The translations under genes were made by a program, and so were the position numbers. A stretch of DNA of 64,000 nt from Bacteroidales bacterium UBA5326 (GTDB taxonomy: Bacteria > Bacteroidota > Bacteroidia > Bacteroidales > UBA932), in NCBI GenBank assembly GCA_002408205.1, contig DHQY01000007.1, forward strand, positions 378,942-442,941, given 5' to 3'. Below, in pieces: positions 24,033 through 32,272 of this stretch. A model generated the notes under the pieces. The model did no database searches, was not told the DNA's origin, and worked only from the letters and a program-made list of their open reading frames with translations. How positions within the stretch are numbered: the stretch's first letter is position 1; each line of letters starts with the position of its first letter.

Positions 24033-24040
24033 TACCTTTG
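24033..24040 (+). promoter_or_regulatory. -7 promoter element of the helicase gene
   Basis: TACCTTTG matches TAnnTTTG; the ATG follows after 20 nt, giving a short leader instead of a leaderless transcript. Confidence 0.6.
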
Positions 24041-24060
24041 CGCCCCAAAATTCCACAAAC

Positions 24061-26157
24061 ATGATATTCAATAAAACCGAACGACAGGAGCGGTGTTACC
24101 TGCAAAAAATATTGAACCTCATAAAAGAGACCTTGATAAACGCAGAAGGATCGGTGGCGGACCACGTAAATACACTCCGGGAATATAAAGAATACCTGTG
24201 GGAAAATAAAGACCTTGACCCTCAGGAAATCCGTTCCATGAGGGAGAGTATCCTTGCCCATTACGCCATTGGAGAAAATGAAATTGCCAGGCGGGCACGA
24301 CTTACCCGGATGATGGACATCCCGTACTTTGGAAGGATCGATTTCACACCCGGCGAACAATCGGGATCGTGTATGCCAATATATATAGGTATACATTCCC
24401 TTTACGACCCCTCGGGCAGCAAACTGTTGATATATGACTGGCGTGCACCTGTTTCGGGAATGTATTACGATCACGAAACAGGGAATGCATGGTACGTCTC
24501 ACAGGAAGGCACCGTCAGTGGCAATATAAGCCTTAAGAGGCAGTACCGGATACGTAAAGGACAAATGGATTATATGCTGGAAAGTTCCCTAACCATTGGA
24601 GATGACGTCCTTCAAAAAGAACTGAGCATGAATGCCGACGAAAAAATGCGGAATATCGTGGCTACCATCCAGCGGGAACAAAATCTCATTATCCGAAACC
24701 TGAACGCGCAGACGCTTATTATTCAGGGAGCCGCAGGTTCCGGCAAGACATCGGTCGCTCTCCACCGGGTAGCCTTTCTGCTCTATGCACAGAGGGAACG
24801 CCTCGGTGCACGTAACATACTTATTGTATCACCCAATAAGGTGTTCTCGGACTATATTTCGGGAGTACTGCCCGAGCTGGGAGAAGAAACGGTTCCTGAA
24901 TCCGGTATGGAGCAGATTGTTTCAAACGTGCTGGGCAACCGTTACAGATTTCAGACTTTTTTTGAACAGGTGACCGAATTACTGGATAAACCGCGTCAGG
25001 CATTTATAGATCGCATTAAATTCAAAGCATCGGCAGAATTCACTGTACTTCTTGATAATTATATTATTCACCTGGAGAACAATGGATTCAGGGGAAAAGA
25101 CATGGTACTGAACGGGTATTTTCCCATCCCCGCCGGATACATTGAAGAACAATTCAGGCGTTTTGATCGCTATCCGGTGAACCGTCGTTTTGACGTAATG
25201 ACAGACTACATTCTGGAAACAGCCAGGATAAAATACAGAATTGATGTTCCGGCCGAAAGAAGAAACAAAATAAGAAAAGAAATAAGAGGCATGTTCTGCA
25301 GAAACAACCTGCTTGATATCTACAAAGATTTCTTTGAGTGGGCCGGGTGTCCCCATATGTTCGGTCTAAGGAAGAACCGCACGCTCGAATACCCCGATCT
25401 GGCTCCATTGGCTTATCTGCATCTGGCGTTAGAAGGAACACACGAAAACAGTCAGGTGAAGCATCTTCTCATAGATGAAATGCAGGACTATACACCCATC
25501 CAGTATAAGCTCATCCAGAAGCTGTTTCCGTGTAGAAAAACCATTTTAGGCGATGCAGGGCAATCGGTCAACCCGTATGGCTCCTCAACGGCCGAAATGA
25601 TCCTTAAAGCATGCACCGGAGGAGAGATCATGAAACTCTGCAAAAGTTACCGGTCAACCTGTGAAATCACCCGTTTTGCCCAAAGAATAAGACCGGACCG
25701 CGAAACGCAGGCCATTGAACGTCACGGAGAGGTCCCGGTTATCGCAGAGTATGACCTGCCCGGCGATGAAAGAAATGCGATAGCGCACATGCTGAAAGAA
25801 TTCAGCACCTCGGGCAACAGTTCCCTGGGTATTATTTGCAGGGGAGAACAAGAAGCCCGGGCATTATATGGCTTTTTGAAAGAGCACAACAACTCTGTAG
25901 CGCTGGTACTACCCGGAAGCACCAGTTTTACAACCGGAATCACAGTAACCTCGGCCCATATGGCCAAAGGGCTTGAATTCGACGAAGTAATTGTGCCGCA
26001 TGCCGGAAGGAACAACTATAAGACAGATATGGACAGAAGCATGCTGTACATCGCCGTCACAAGGGCCATGCACAAGCTTACTCTTACCTGTACGGGGAGT
26101 CTTACCCGGCTGGTTGGTCCAGATCTTTCAGATGCCGGAGTTCTTTCGCATCAATAA
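24061..26157 (+). CDS. UvrD-superfamily ATPase, HelD-like
   Basis: 698 residues. An N-terminal helical region is followed by 'YDWRAPVSGMYYD' (125-137), a hallmark of HelD proteins, then Walker A 'GAAGSGKT' (223-230), Walker B 'LLIDEMQDYTPIQYKL' near 470, 'LGDAGQSVNP' (motif III), 'LCKSYRST' (motif IV) and the C-terminal 'MDRSMLYIAVTRAMHKL' (motif VI). HelD frees stalled RNA polymerase in Bacillus and mycobacteria; in Bacteroidota the role is assumed similar but untested. Other UvrD-like helicases are the main alternative. The 3' end overlaps phoU by 56 nt. Confidence 0.85.
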   Translation: MIFNKTERQERCYLQKILNLIKETLINAEGSVADHVNTLREYKEYLWENKDLDPQEIRSMRESILAHYAIGENEIARRARLTRMMDIPYFGRIDFTPGEQSGSCMPIYIGIHSLYDPSGSKLLIYDWRAPVSGMYYDHETGNAWYVSQEGTVSGNISLKRQYRIRKGQMDYMLESSLTIGDDVLQKELSMNADEKMRNIVATIQREQNLIIRNLNAQTLIIQGAAGSGKTSVALHRVAFLLYAQRERLGARNILIVSPNKVFSDYISGVLPELGEETVPESGMEQIVSNVLGNRYRFQTFFEQVTELLDKPRQAFIDRIKFKASAEFTVLLDNYIIHLENNGFRGKDMVLNGYFPIPAGYIEEQFRRFDRYPVNRRFDVMTDYILETARIKYRIDVPAERRNKIRKEIRGMFCRNNLLDIYKDFFEWAGCPHMFGLRKNRTLEYPDLAPLAYLHLALEGTHENSQVKHLLIDEMQDYTPIQYKLIQKLFPCRKTILGDAGQSVNPYGSSTAEMILKACTGGEIMKLCKSYRSTCEITRFAQRIRPDRETQAIERHGEVPVIAEYDLPGDERNAIAHMLKEFSTSGNSSLGIICRGEQEARALYGFLKEHNNSVALVLPGSTSFTTGITVTSAHMAKGLEFDEVIVPHAGRNNYKTDMDRSMLYIAVTRAMHKLTLTCTGSLTRLVGPDLSDAGVLSHQ

Positions 26158-26782
26158 AGAACACGATATCTTCCGCAATATTTTCAACCCGGTCTCCTAT
26201 TCTCTCTATCCGGCGAATAACAGCCGAGGTGTAGAGCATATCTTCGGCCGCATCGGGATGTGACCTGATATAACCGGCCAGTACAGATACTGCCCGGGCA
26301 TTTATCTCGTCCAGGATGTCGTCCATAGCAAGGATCTTTCCGCAATCGTCGCTTTTCCCCGCCGTGAGAGAAGTCCTGGCCACGGAAAGCATCTCTTGTG
26401 CAGTATGCATCATATTATCCATTTTCAAAGCCTTCCAGAGCTCTTTGGGAAGCGGTTCTTTTAGATGCTTAAACACAAAAAGAGCAATGCTTTCCGCAAA
26501 ATCACCAATGCGTTCCAGGTTATTCGTAATTTTAAGCAGAGAGATCACAAAGCGCAGATCTACTGCAACCGGGGCATATAGGGCAATAAAATTCTCACAA
26601 TGATGGTCCACGACCAACTCCTGTGCATTTACGTATTTCTCACGCGATAGCACTTCGCGGGCAAGATTGGCATCTGCGCGCTCCAAGGCCTGAAAAGACC
26701 TGTTTACCTGGGTTTGAACCAGGTTCCACATCTCAAAATGATGAGTTTTCAGGAGGCTGATTTCGTTTTCTGTGTATTTCAT
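26102..26782 (-). CDS. phoU: Phosphate-specific transport accessory protein PhoU
   Basis: 226 residues forming two PhoU three-helix repeats, with metal-binding acidic stretches such as 'NNLERIGDFAESIA' near 88 and 'RRIERIGDRVENIAEDIVF' near 190. PhoU damps Pst transport and Pho signalling. It is last in pstSCAB-phoU, 12 nt after pstB. No phoR/phoB genes are adjacent. The last 56 nt overlap the HelD-like gene on the other strand; both protein ends look genuine. Confidence 0.95.
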   Translation of the reverse strand: MKYTENEISLLKTHHFEMWNLVQTQVNRSFQALERADANLAREVLSREKYVNAQELVVDHHCENFIALYAPVAVDLRFVISLLKITNNLERIGDFAESIALFVFKHLKEPLPKELWKALKMDNMMHTAQEMLSVARTSLTAGKSDDCGKILAMDDILDEINARAVSVLAGYIRSHPDAAEDMLYTSAVIRRIERIGDRVENIAEDIVFFIDAKELRHLKDLDQPAG

Positions 26783-26794
26783 ATCTTGTTTTTA

Positions 26795-27547
26795 TTATCC
26801 AAACCTTCCGGTAATATAATTCTGGGTAGCTTCTTTTACGGGATTCATAAAGATATCTCTTGTATTCCCATATTCCACCAGCGAGCCCATATAGAAGAAC
26901 GCCGTTTTATCTGACACGCGCGAAGCCTGTTGCATATTATGCGTTACAATGACTATGGTATACTCATCCTTTAACGAAAAGATCAAGTCTTCAATTTTTG
27001 CTGTAGACAAGGGATCCAGGGCAGATGCCGGTTCATCCATGAGAATGATTCCCGGCTTAACGGCGAGTGCTCTGGCAATGCAAAGTCGCTGCTGCTGTCC
27101 TCCGGAAAGCTCAAACGCAGATTTTTTCAGTTTATCCTTTACTTCATCCCATAAAGCGGCGCTTTTAAGCGACAATTCCACCCTTTCACCAATGAGATGC
27201 CTGTCCCTAATCCCGGCCACTCTAAGTCCATAAGCCACATTTTCATATATGGATTTCGGAAATGGATTCGGCTTTTGAAAAACCATTCCCACTATAGAAC
27301 GCAGTTGATCTACATCCACACCCCTGCCATATATATCCTTTCCTTCAATGAACATTTTGCCGGTCATGGACGTTCCGTCAATCAAATCATTCATACGGTT
27401 CATTATCCTCAGAAAAGTGGATTTTCCGCAACCCGAAGGACCTATGAAAGCGGTAACCGTGTGTTCTTCCACTTCCAAAGAGATATCCTTCAGTGCATGG
27501 AATTTTTGATAATAAAAGTCTATATGTTCAGCTACGATACTATACAT
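26795..27547 (-). CDS. pstB: Phosphate ABC transporter ATP-binding protein
   Basis: 250 residues from the ATG at 27547, which overlaps the pstA stop (TGATG). Walker A 'GPSGCGKST', Q-loop 'GMVFQKPNPFPKSIYENV', signature 'LSGGQQQRLCIARAL' and Walker B 'ILMDEPASALDP' are complete, and the 'KPNPFP' string is specific to PstB. It energises phosphate import through PstCA. Confidence 0.97.
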   Translation of the reverse strand: MYSIVAEHIDFYYQKFHALKDISLEVEEHTVTAFIGPSGCGKSTFLRIMNRMNDLIDGTSMTGKMFIEGKDIYGRGVDVDQLRSIVGMVFQKPNPFPKSIYENVAYGLRVAGIRDRHLIGERVELSLKSAALWDEVKDKLKKSAFELSGGQQQRLCIARALAVKPGIILMDEPASALDPLSTAKIEDLIFSLKDEYTIVIVTHNMQQASRVSDKTAFFYMGSLVEYGNTRDIFMNPVKEATQNYITGRFG

Positions 27548-28398
27548 CAATTCATTCTTTTAGTGAAACGCGCCCTTATGAGTCCGGCCAATACATTTAT
27601 TATAAGTACAATCAGAATCAGGACCAAAGCTGTACCATAAGCCATTGGTCTGGAGGCTTCTATATCGGTGCCGCTGGTAGCCAGGACATACAGGTGGTAC
27701 GGCAATGCCATTACCTGGTCCGACAGGGACCGGGGAAGCCTGGGCAAAAAATAGGCAGCAACCGTAAAAAGGATAGGAGCCGTTTCGCCCGAGACTCTGC
27801 CAACAGACAAAATAAGACCAGTCATTATGTTGGGGAACGCCATTGGAAGCACTACCCTTCGTATAGTTTGAACCTTGGTGGCACCCAGTGCGTAACTCGC
27901 CTGACGAAATGTCTGTGGGACGGCATTGAGCGCTTCTTCGGTGGTACGGATGACCAGAGGAAGTACCAGCAGTCCAAGGGTGAGCGAGCCGGCAATAATA
28001 CTGTCTCCGAATCCCAGTGTATTTACGAACAGAGACATACCAAACAAGCCAAAAACGATTGAGGGTATTCCGGCCAGATTATTGGTCATAATTCGCAACA
28101 GCCTGACTATTTTATTATTGGGAGCATATTCACTGGTATAGATCCCGGAAAAAACACCAACCGGAAAAGCCACGGCAATAGACCCCGCCACCAGAGAAAG
28201 TGTACCTGCGATGGCCGGCAGTATGCCTCCTTCCGTCATTCCCCCGGAAGGATACCCGGTAAGAAATTCCCATGAAATGGCCCCTGCTCCCTTAACGATC
28301 AGGAAACCCAGTATCCAGCAAAGAACTCCCACAACACCCAGTGTCATCAGGCGTATGATCCAGAACACTACCTGTTGCTTCCTTTTTTTGTTACTCAT
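27547..28398 (-). CDS. pstA: Phosphate ABC transporter permease PstA
   Basis: 283 residues, six predicted membrane helices, with the inner-membrane permease EAA-type loop in 'ALNAVPQTFRQASYALGATKVQTIRRVVLPMAFPNI' (near 165-200, read in parts). Forms the channel with PstC. Its start overlaps pstC by 4 nt and its stop overlaps the pstB start. Confidence 0.95.
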   Translation of the reverse strand: MSNKKRKQQVVFWIIRLMTLGVVGVLCWILGFLIVKGAGAISWEFLTGYPSGGMTEGGILPAIAGTLSLVAGSIAVAFPVGVFSGIYTSEYAPNNKIVRLLRIMTNNLAGIPSIVFGLFGMSLFVNTLGFGDSIIAGSLTLGLLVLPLVIRTTEEALNAVPQTFRQASYALGATKVQTIRRVVLPMAFPNIMTGLILSVGRVSGETAPILFTVAAYFLPRLPRSLSDQVMALPYHLYVLATSGTDIEASRPMAYGTALVLILIVLIINVLAGLIRARFTKRMN

Positions 28399-29525
28399 AT
28401 TTCTTGTCTGCGTTTACGTGACGACATGATCTCTACGGATATGCTTATAAGCAAAGTAATAAAGAAAAGGATGATACCCAACATGAACAATGCCTGATAA
28501 TGGGCCCCTCCGGCAGGAGCTTCGCCCAACTCCGCCGCAATAGTAGCAGGGATAGTCCTGACAGGTTTAAAAAGACTGTCAGGAATAATGGCAGCATTCC
28601 CCGTAACCATAAGCACGGCCATAGTTTCTCCGACGGCCCGGCCAATTCCCAGGACCACAGCGGCCAGTATGCCGCTCGCACAATAAGGAATGGTTACACG
28701 GAAAATCGTCTGCATTTGTGAAGCCCCCAACGCCAGCGATGCCTCCCTGGCAGCTTTAGGCACGGTACGCAAGGCATCGGCTGCTACGGTAACGATGGTT
28801 GGCAATGCCATGATAGCCAGTACGACAGCCCCCGCGAAAGCAGTTTCTCCAACCGGGAGGTTCATGGATTTCTGGATGAGTGGAACCAGAACTACCAGCC
28901 CGAAAAAACCGTACACTACAGAGGGAATCCCTGCCAGCAATTCAATCACGGGTTTAAGGATGCCGTGTATGCGTTTCGGTGCGAGCTCCGCCATATAAAT
29001 GGCTATGGCCAGACCAAAGGGCAGTGCAAAAAGTATGGCGGCTAACGAAACCCATAAAGTTCCCGCCAGCAGAGGCAACACACCGAACAAAGGCACAGGC
29101 TGCGAGGTAGGAAACCATTCCCTGCCTCCAAAATAGTCTCCCGGAGAAATACGCCCCATATCCACCGTCCTGACGCCGGGCAGTGACGATACATACTGCG
29201 TGGGAATAAAAGCAATGCTCCTTTCATTCATTACAGGGATTTCCTCGTTCCAGCGGTATATTTCTATGGGTTCATGCGACCCGCCCAGGAACGACCAATT
29301 GTCAACATCGCCGTCGAATATGAGCTTAACCTGTTGCGGCGTTAATTTTTTTACCGGATTCCCGGCACTCACCACAAGAGAAAATCCTTCTTCTACGGCC
29401 GGCCGGGCAAAAAGTCCGACACCCTGCCTGAAAAGAAAGATCACAATGAGCACAATAGCCAGTGTGGTTACCGCCGCACTCACAAACAGCACGTTTCTTA
29501 CACACAGTTCAACGATTTTCTTCAT
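28395..29525 (-). CDS. pstC: Phosphate ABC transporter permease PstC with PstS-like insertion
   Basis: 376 residues, about 60-80 longer than classical PstC. After the first membrane helix (about 13-33) comes a periplasmic segment, about residues 48-122, whose sequence resembles part of a PstS binding protein: 'KKLTPQQVKLIFDGDVDNWSFLGG' (59-82, in pieces) parallels 'TALTRQQLEDIFRGKITRWSQVGG' of the neighbouring PstS (111-134), and 'SIAFIPTQYVSSLPGVRTV' parallels 'AIGYVGFPYVNDKVKTL'. The remaining five helices and the loop 'ALRTVPKAAREASLALGASQMQTIFR' are normal permease. It overlaps pstS by 17 nt and pstA by 4 nt. Confidence 0.93.
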   Translation of the reverse strand: MKKIVELCVRNVLFVSAAVTTLAIVLIVIFLFRQGVGLFARPAVEEGFSLVVSAGNPVKKLTPQQVKLIFDGDVDNWSFLGGSHEPIEIYRWNEEIPVMNERSIAFIPTQYVSSLPGVRTVDMGRISPGDYFGGREWFPTSQPVPLFGVLPLLAGTLWVSLAAILFALPFGLAIAIYMAELAPKRIHGILKPVIELLAGIPSVVYGFFGLVVLVPLIQKSMNLPVGETAFAGAVVLAIMALPTIVTVAADALRTVPKAAREASLALGASQMQTIFRVTIPYCASGILAAVVLGIGRAVGETMAVLMVTGNAAIIPDSLFKPVRTIPATIAAELGEAPAGGAHYQALFMLGIILFFITLLISISVEIMSSRKRRQEI

Positions 29526-30291
29526 GTTGCACTTCTATATAACCCATTTCCCGGGCTATTTGTTGCCCGCTGTCCGACAAAACAAAATCCACAAAAGATT
29601 GTACCTCGCTTACTGCCGGTCGGAGATAATAAAGTAATAAAGGCCTTACGACAGGGTATTCTTTGCCGTTCTGTGTGATCTTAAGGGTTTTTACCTTGTC
29701 ATTTACATACGGAAAACCCACATAGCCTATGGCACCGCGTGTCTGGCTTACAGACTGGATAACCGTTCCTGTAGCAGGCATGGATAAGGCTCCGGCCATA
29801 TAATTCTTATATTTCAGAACCGTTTCCTTGAAAAACTCATAAGTTCCAGAACTTGTTTCTCTTACATAAACAACGACCGGAATGTTTTCACCTCCCACCT
29901 GACTCCATCGGGTGATTTTGCCCCGGAAAATATCTTCGAGTTGCTGACGGGTCAAAGCGGTAACCCGGTTTGACGGATGGACTATCACGCAAAGAGCGTC
30001 AAACGCAATGACCGTCTCCATTACCTCCCTACCCAATTCTTTGAAACGCAGTCTTTCTTCATATTTGAGACTGCGGCTGGACATGGCTATGTCTGTGGTT
30101 CCCTCTAGAAGCGACAAGATACCCACCCCCGATCCGCCGCCGGTAACGGTGGTTAAAATGCCCGGACTGACCTGCATATATATTTCGGCTTCTTTTTGCG
30201 CCAGAGGCAGCACTGTATCGGATCCTTTTATCTTTTGTGCATAGAGATGGGAGGCAATCACAACAAACAACAGCACAACCATTTTTTTCAT
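29509..30291 (-). CDS. pstS: Phosphate-binding protein PstS
   Basis: 260 residues with a signal peptide (1-19, ending 'HLYAQ'; no lipobox). The phosphate-contact strings are present: 'KGSDTVLPLA' (22-31), 'TGGGSGVGI' (50-58), 'IAMSSRSLK' (68-76) and 'RETSSGTYEFF' (144-154). First gene of pstSCAB-phoU. A TAGCTTTG -7 element (minus, 30303-30296) ends 4 nt before the ATG. No obvious Pho-box-like direct repeat is visible upstream. Confidence 0.94.
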   Translation of the reverse strand: MKKMVVLLFVVIASHLYAQKIKGSDTVLPLAQKEAEIYMQVSPGILTTVTGGGSGVGILSLLEGTTDIAMSSRSLKYEERLRFKELGREVMETVIAFDALCVIVHPSNRVTALTRQQLEDIFRGKITRWSQVGGENIPVVVYVRETSSGTYEFFKETVLKYKNYMAGALSMPATGTVIQSVSQTRGAIGYVGFPYVNDKVKTLKITQNGKEYPVVRPLLLYYLRPAVSEVQSFVDFVLSDSGQQIAREMGYIEVQHEENR

Positions 30292-30295
30292 GATG

Positions 30296-30303
30296 CAAAG
30301 CTA
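30296..30303 (-). promoter_or_regulatory. -7 promoter element of the pst operon
   Basis: TAGCTTTG on the minus strand, 4 nt before the pstS ATG; predicts a leaderless operon transcript. Confidence 0.65.
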
Positions 30304-30421
30304 TCTGCGTCATATTACAAAGGTATTACAGGATTGTGAAATTACTGTTTCGGGAAAAATTGCCAATAAGTAAGGAAAAACGGCCATTGCCCGCTACTGC
30401 AAAAGAAACGACCTTTGCACC

Positions 30422-30880
30422 ATGAAAACACTATTTGCACTATTAGCCATACTGCCGGCACTTACAGTATTTGCAGGCAACGACAATGTAAGCAAAAACA
30501 AAAAAGAAAACAGCATGAAACCCATTGAATTGACAAAAGAATCGTTCGTTAAACTCGTTTACAATTATGAAGCCAGCCCCAACGTATGGAAATACGAAGG
30601 AGACAAACCCTGTATCATTGACTTTTATGCTACCTGGTGCGGCCCGTGCAAGATGCTGGCGCCTTCGCTCGAGAAGATAAGTGAAGAATACGACGGAAAG
30701 CTGATCGTATACAAAGTAGACGTAGACAAAAATCCCGAACTGGCCGGCATGTTTGGCATTCGCAGCGTTCCCACTCTTTTGTGGATACCGCTGAACGGGA
30801 CGCCAAGTCTTTCCCAGGGTGCTCTTCCAAAGAACCAACTCGACGAACTGGTAAAGAGCACTTTATTGAAAACCAAATAG
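30422..30880 (+). CDS. Exported thioredoxin-fold protein
   Basis: 152 residues. A signal peptide (1-19, ending 'TVFAG') is followed by a single thioredoxin domain with the classical active site WCGPC (C73, C76) and the cis-proline in 'IRSVPTLLW'. An exported thioredoxin should keep periplasmic or surface thiols reduced or act with DsbD/CcdA-like partners. A -7-like GACCTTTG (30410-30417) ends 4 nt before the ATG. The AraC gene starts 19 nt downstream with its own promoter. Confidence 0.9.
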   Translation: MKTLFALLAILPALTVFAGNDNVSKNKKENSMKPIELTKESFVKLVYNYEASPNVWKYEGDKPCIIDFYATWCGPCKMLAPSLEKISEEYDGKLIVYKVDVDKNPELAGMFGIRSVPTLLWIPLNGTPSLSQGALPKNQLDELVKSTLLKTK

Positions 30881-30887
30881 GTTTTCG

Positions 30888-30895
30888 TATATTTG
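30888..30895 (+). promoter_or_regulatory. -7 promoter element of the AraC-type gene
   Basis: TATATTTG, ending 4 nt before the ATG at 30900. Confidence 0.65.
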
Positions 30896-30899
30896 TTGA

Positions 30900-31748
30900 A
30901 TGGAATTTGCACACATTACGCCCCTTAAAGGGAACATAATATTGACCGATGCATTCCATCTCAACGCATCTCTTCTGAATGACAAGAATTTATATAAATT
31001 CCTGTGGGTCACTGAAGGCCGTGTGAGCCTCGAGATCGATTACGTAGGGATAACCCTGGAAAAAAACGAGGTTATCCCTTTGTCGTCTCTGCACCACATT
31101 GTATTTAAAGAAGTTGATGGTAAATACCTGACGTTGCTTTTCAATAGCAATTTCTACTGCATATTCAAAAGTGACGACGATGTTTCCTGTAACGGATTCT
31201 TGTTCACGGGAACTTCTAATATCATGAAACTCCGGCTTTCCGATATATATTCCAGTCTGTTGGAAAAAATCACATCGGACCTGTATCAGGAGTATAACAA
31301 CGAAGACAGTCTGCAGGAAGAAATGCTCAGACTTCACCTTAAACGGTTTATCATTACCTGTACACGCATTGCCCGGGAAAAATTCGCCATTGAACCCCGG
31401 AATGAAAACACGTTCTATATTATCAGACAATATTTTACGCTTGTAGATAAATATTTTAGAGAAAAAAAACAAGTGAAAGATTATGCGAATATGCTCCACC
31501 GTTCCCCCAAAACGCTAACCAATCTTTTCCAGCTGTATAACCTTCCTTCCCCGCTGCACATTATTCACGAACGCATAGAAGCCGAAGCCAAGAGGCTGCT
31601 TCTTTACAGTTCAAAGACCGTCAAGGAAATATCCGGTATCCTCGGGTTCGAAGACATAGCCACTTTCAGCCGCTTTTTTAAACGTTCTACCGGCGAAAAC
31701 ATTTCCCAATTCCGCTCCAGGGTCCTTTCTAACCGTTCAAGCCAATGA
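30900..31748 (+). CDS. AraC-family transcriptional regulator
   Basis: 282 residues. The N-terminal half is a cupin-like ligand domain ('VTEGRVSLEID', 'HHIVFKEVDGKYLTLLF'); the C-terminal half (about 175-275) is the double HTH of AraC, with 'HRSPKTLTNLFQLYNLPSPLHII' and 'SSKTVKEISGILGFEDIATFSRFFKRSTGENISQFR' (read in parts). Its stop overlaps the lipocalin start (ATGA), so the two genes are translationally coupled. The target and effector are unknown. Confidence 0.9.
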   Translation: MEFAHITPLKGNIILTDAFHLNASLLNDKNLYKFLWVTEGRVSLEIDYVGITLEKNEVIPLSSLHHIVFKEVDGKYLTLLFNSNFYCIFKSDDDVSCNGFLFTGTSNIMKLRLSDIYSSLLEKITSDLYQEYNNEDSLQEEMLRLHLKRFIITCTRIAREKFAIEPRNENTFYIIRQYFTLVDKYFREKKQVKDYANMLHRSPKTLTNLFQLYNLPSPLHIIHERIEAEAKRLLLYSSKTVKEISGILGFEDIATFSRFFKRSTGENISQFRSRVLSNRSSQ

Positions 31749-32272
31749 GAAAACTCACCTTTTTCTTTCTGATTTGTGCCAGTCTGGTCATGTCGGGATG
31801 TATAGAAAAAAGTTACATCGCCCCTATTCAGGCAGTTAATGAACTGGATATTAATAAATTCATGGGGACCTGGTACGAAATGGCCAATTCCCGGAATAGC
31901 TCAAAAACTCCCCGGGCGGGATTTACGGTAACTTTTTCCATGAACGAAAAGGGTTTGATTACCGTACTCTTGAAATATCATGAGATGACCTTATACGGGC
32001 CCTTCAAAGAATCTACCGGAAAAGGCAAATGGCTGGGGCCCAAACATCCGGGCATTATAAAAATATCATTCTTTTTGAATTCATACGGAGATTATCACAT
32101 ACTGGATATAGATAAAGATTATACCCGGGCACTAATATTTAAGCAAAATTCCCGTAATTTCAGAATTCTCAGTCGTGTTCCCGCGCTATCCGTAGAAGAT
32201 ATTAAATACCTTAAAGAGAAAATACGCTCAATAGGTTATAATCCGGACGACCTTGTCTGGATTGAACATTAA
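31745..32272 (+). CDS. Bacterial lipocalin (Blc-like) lipoprotein
   Basis: 175 residues with a lipoprotein signal (lipobox 'VMSGC', C19). The lipocalin signature 'FMGTWYEMA' (39-47) and the later 'YHILDIDKDYTRALIF' and 'FRILSRVP' strands follow the Blc order. Blc proteins bind lysophospholipids or fatty acids at the outer membrane. It is unusual to find one coupled to an AraC regulator (4-nt overlap). The 3' end overlaps the phosphohexomutase gene by 4 nt. Confidence 0.88.
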   Translation: MRKLTFFFLICASLVMSGCIEKSYIAPIQAVNELDINKFMGTWYEMANSRNSSKTPRAGFTVTFSMNEKGLITVLLKYHEMTLYGPFKESTGKGKWLGPKHPGIIKISFFLNSYGDYHILDIDKDYTRALIFKQNSRNFRILSRVPALSVEDIKYLKEKIRSIGYNPDDLVWIEH

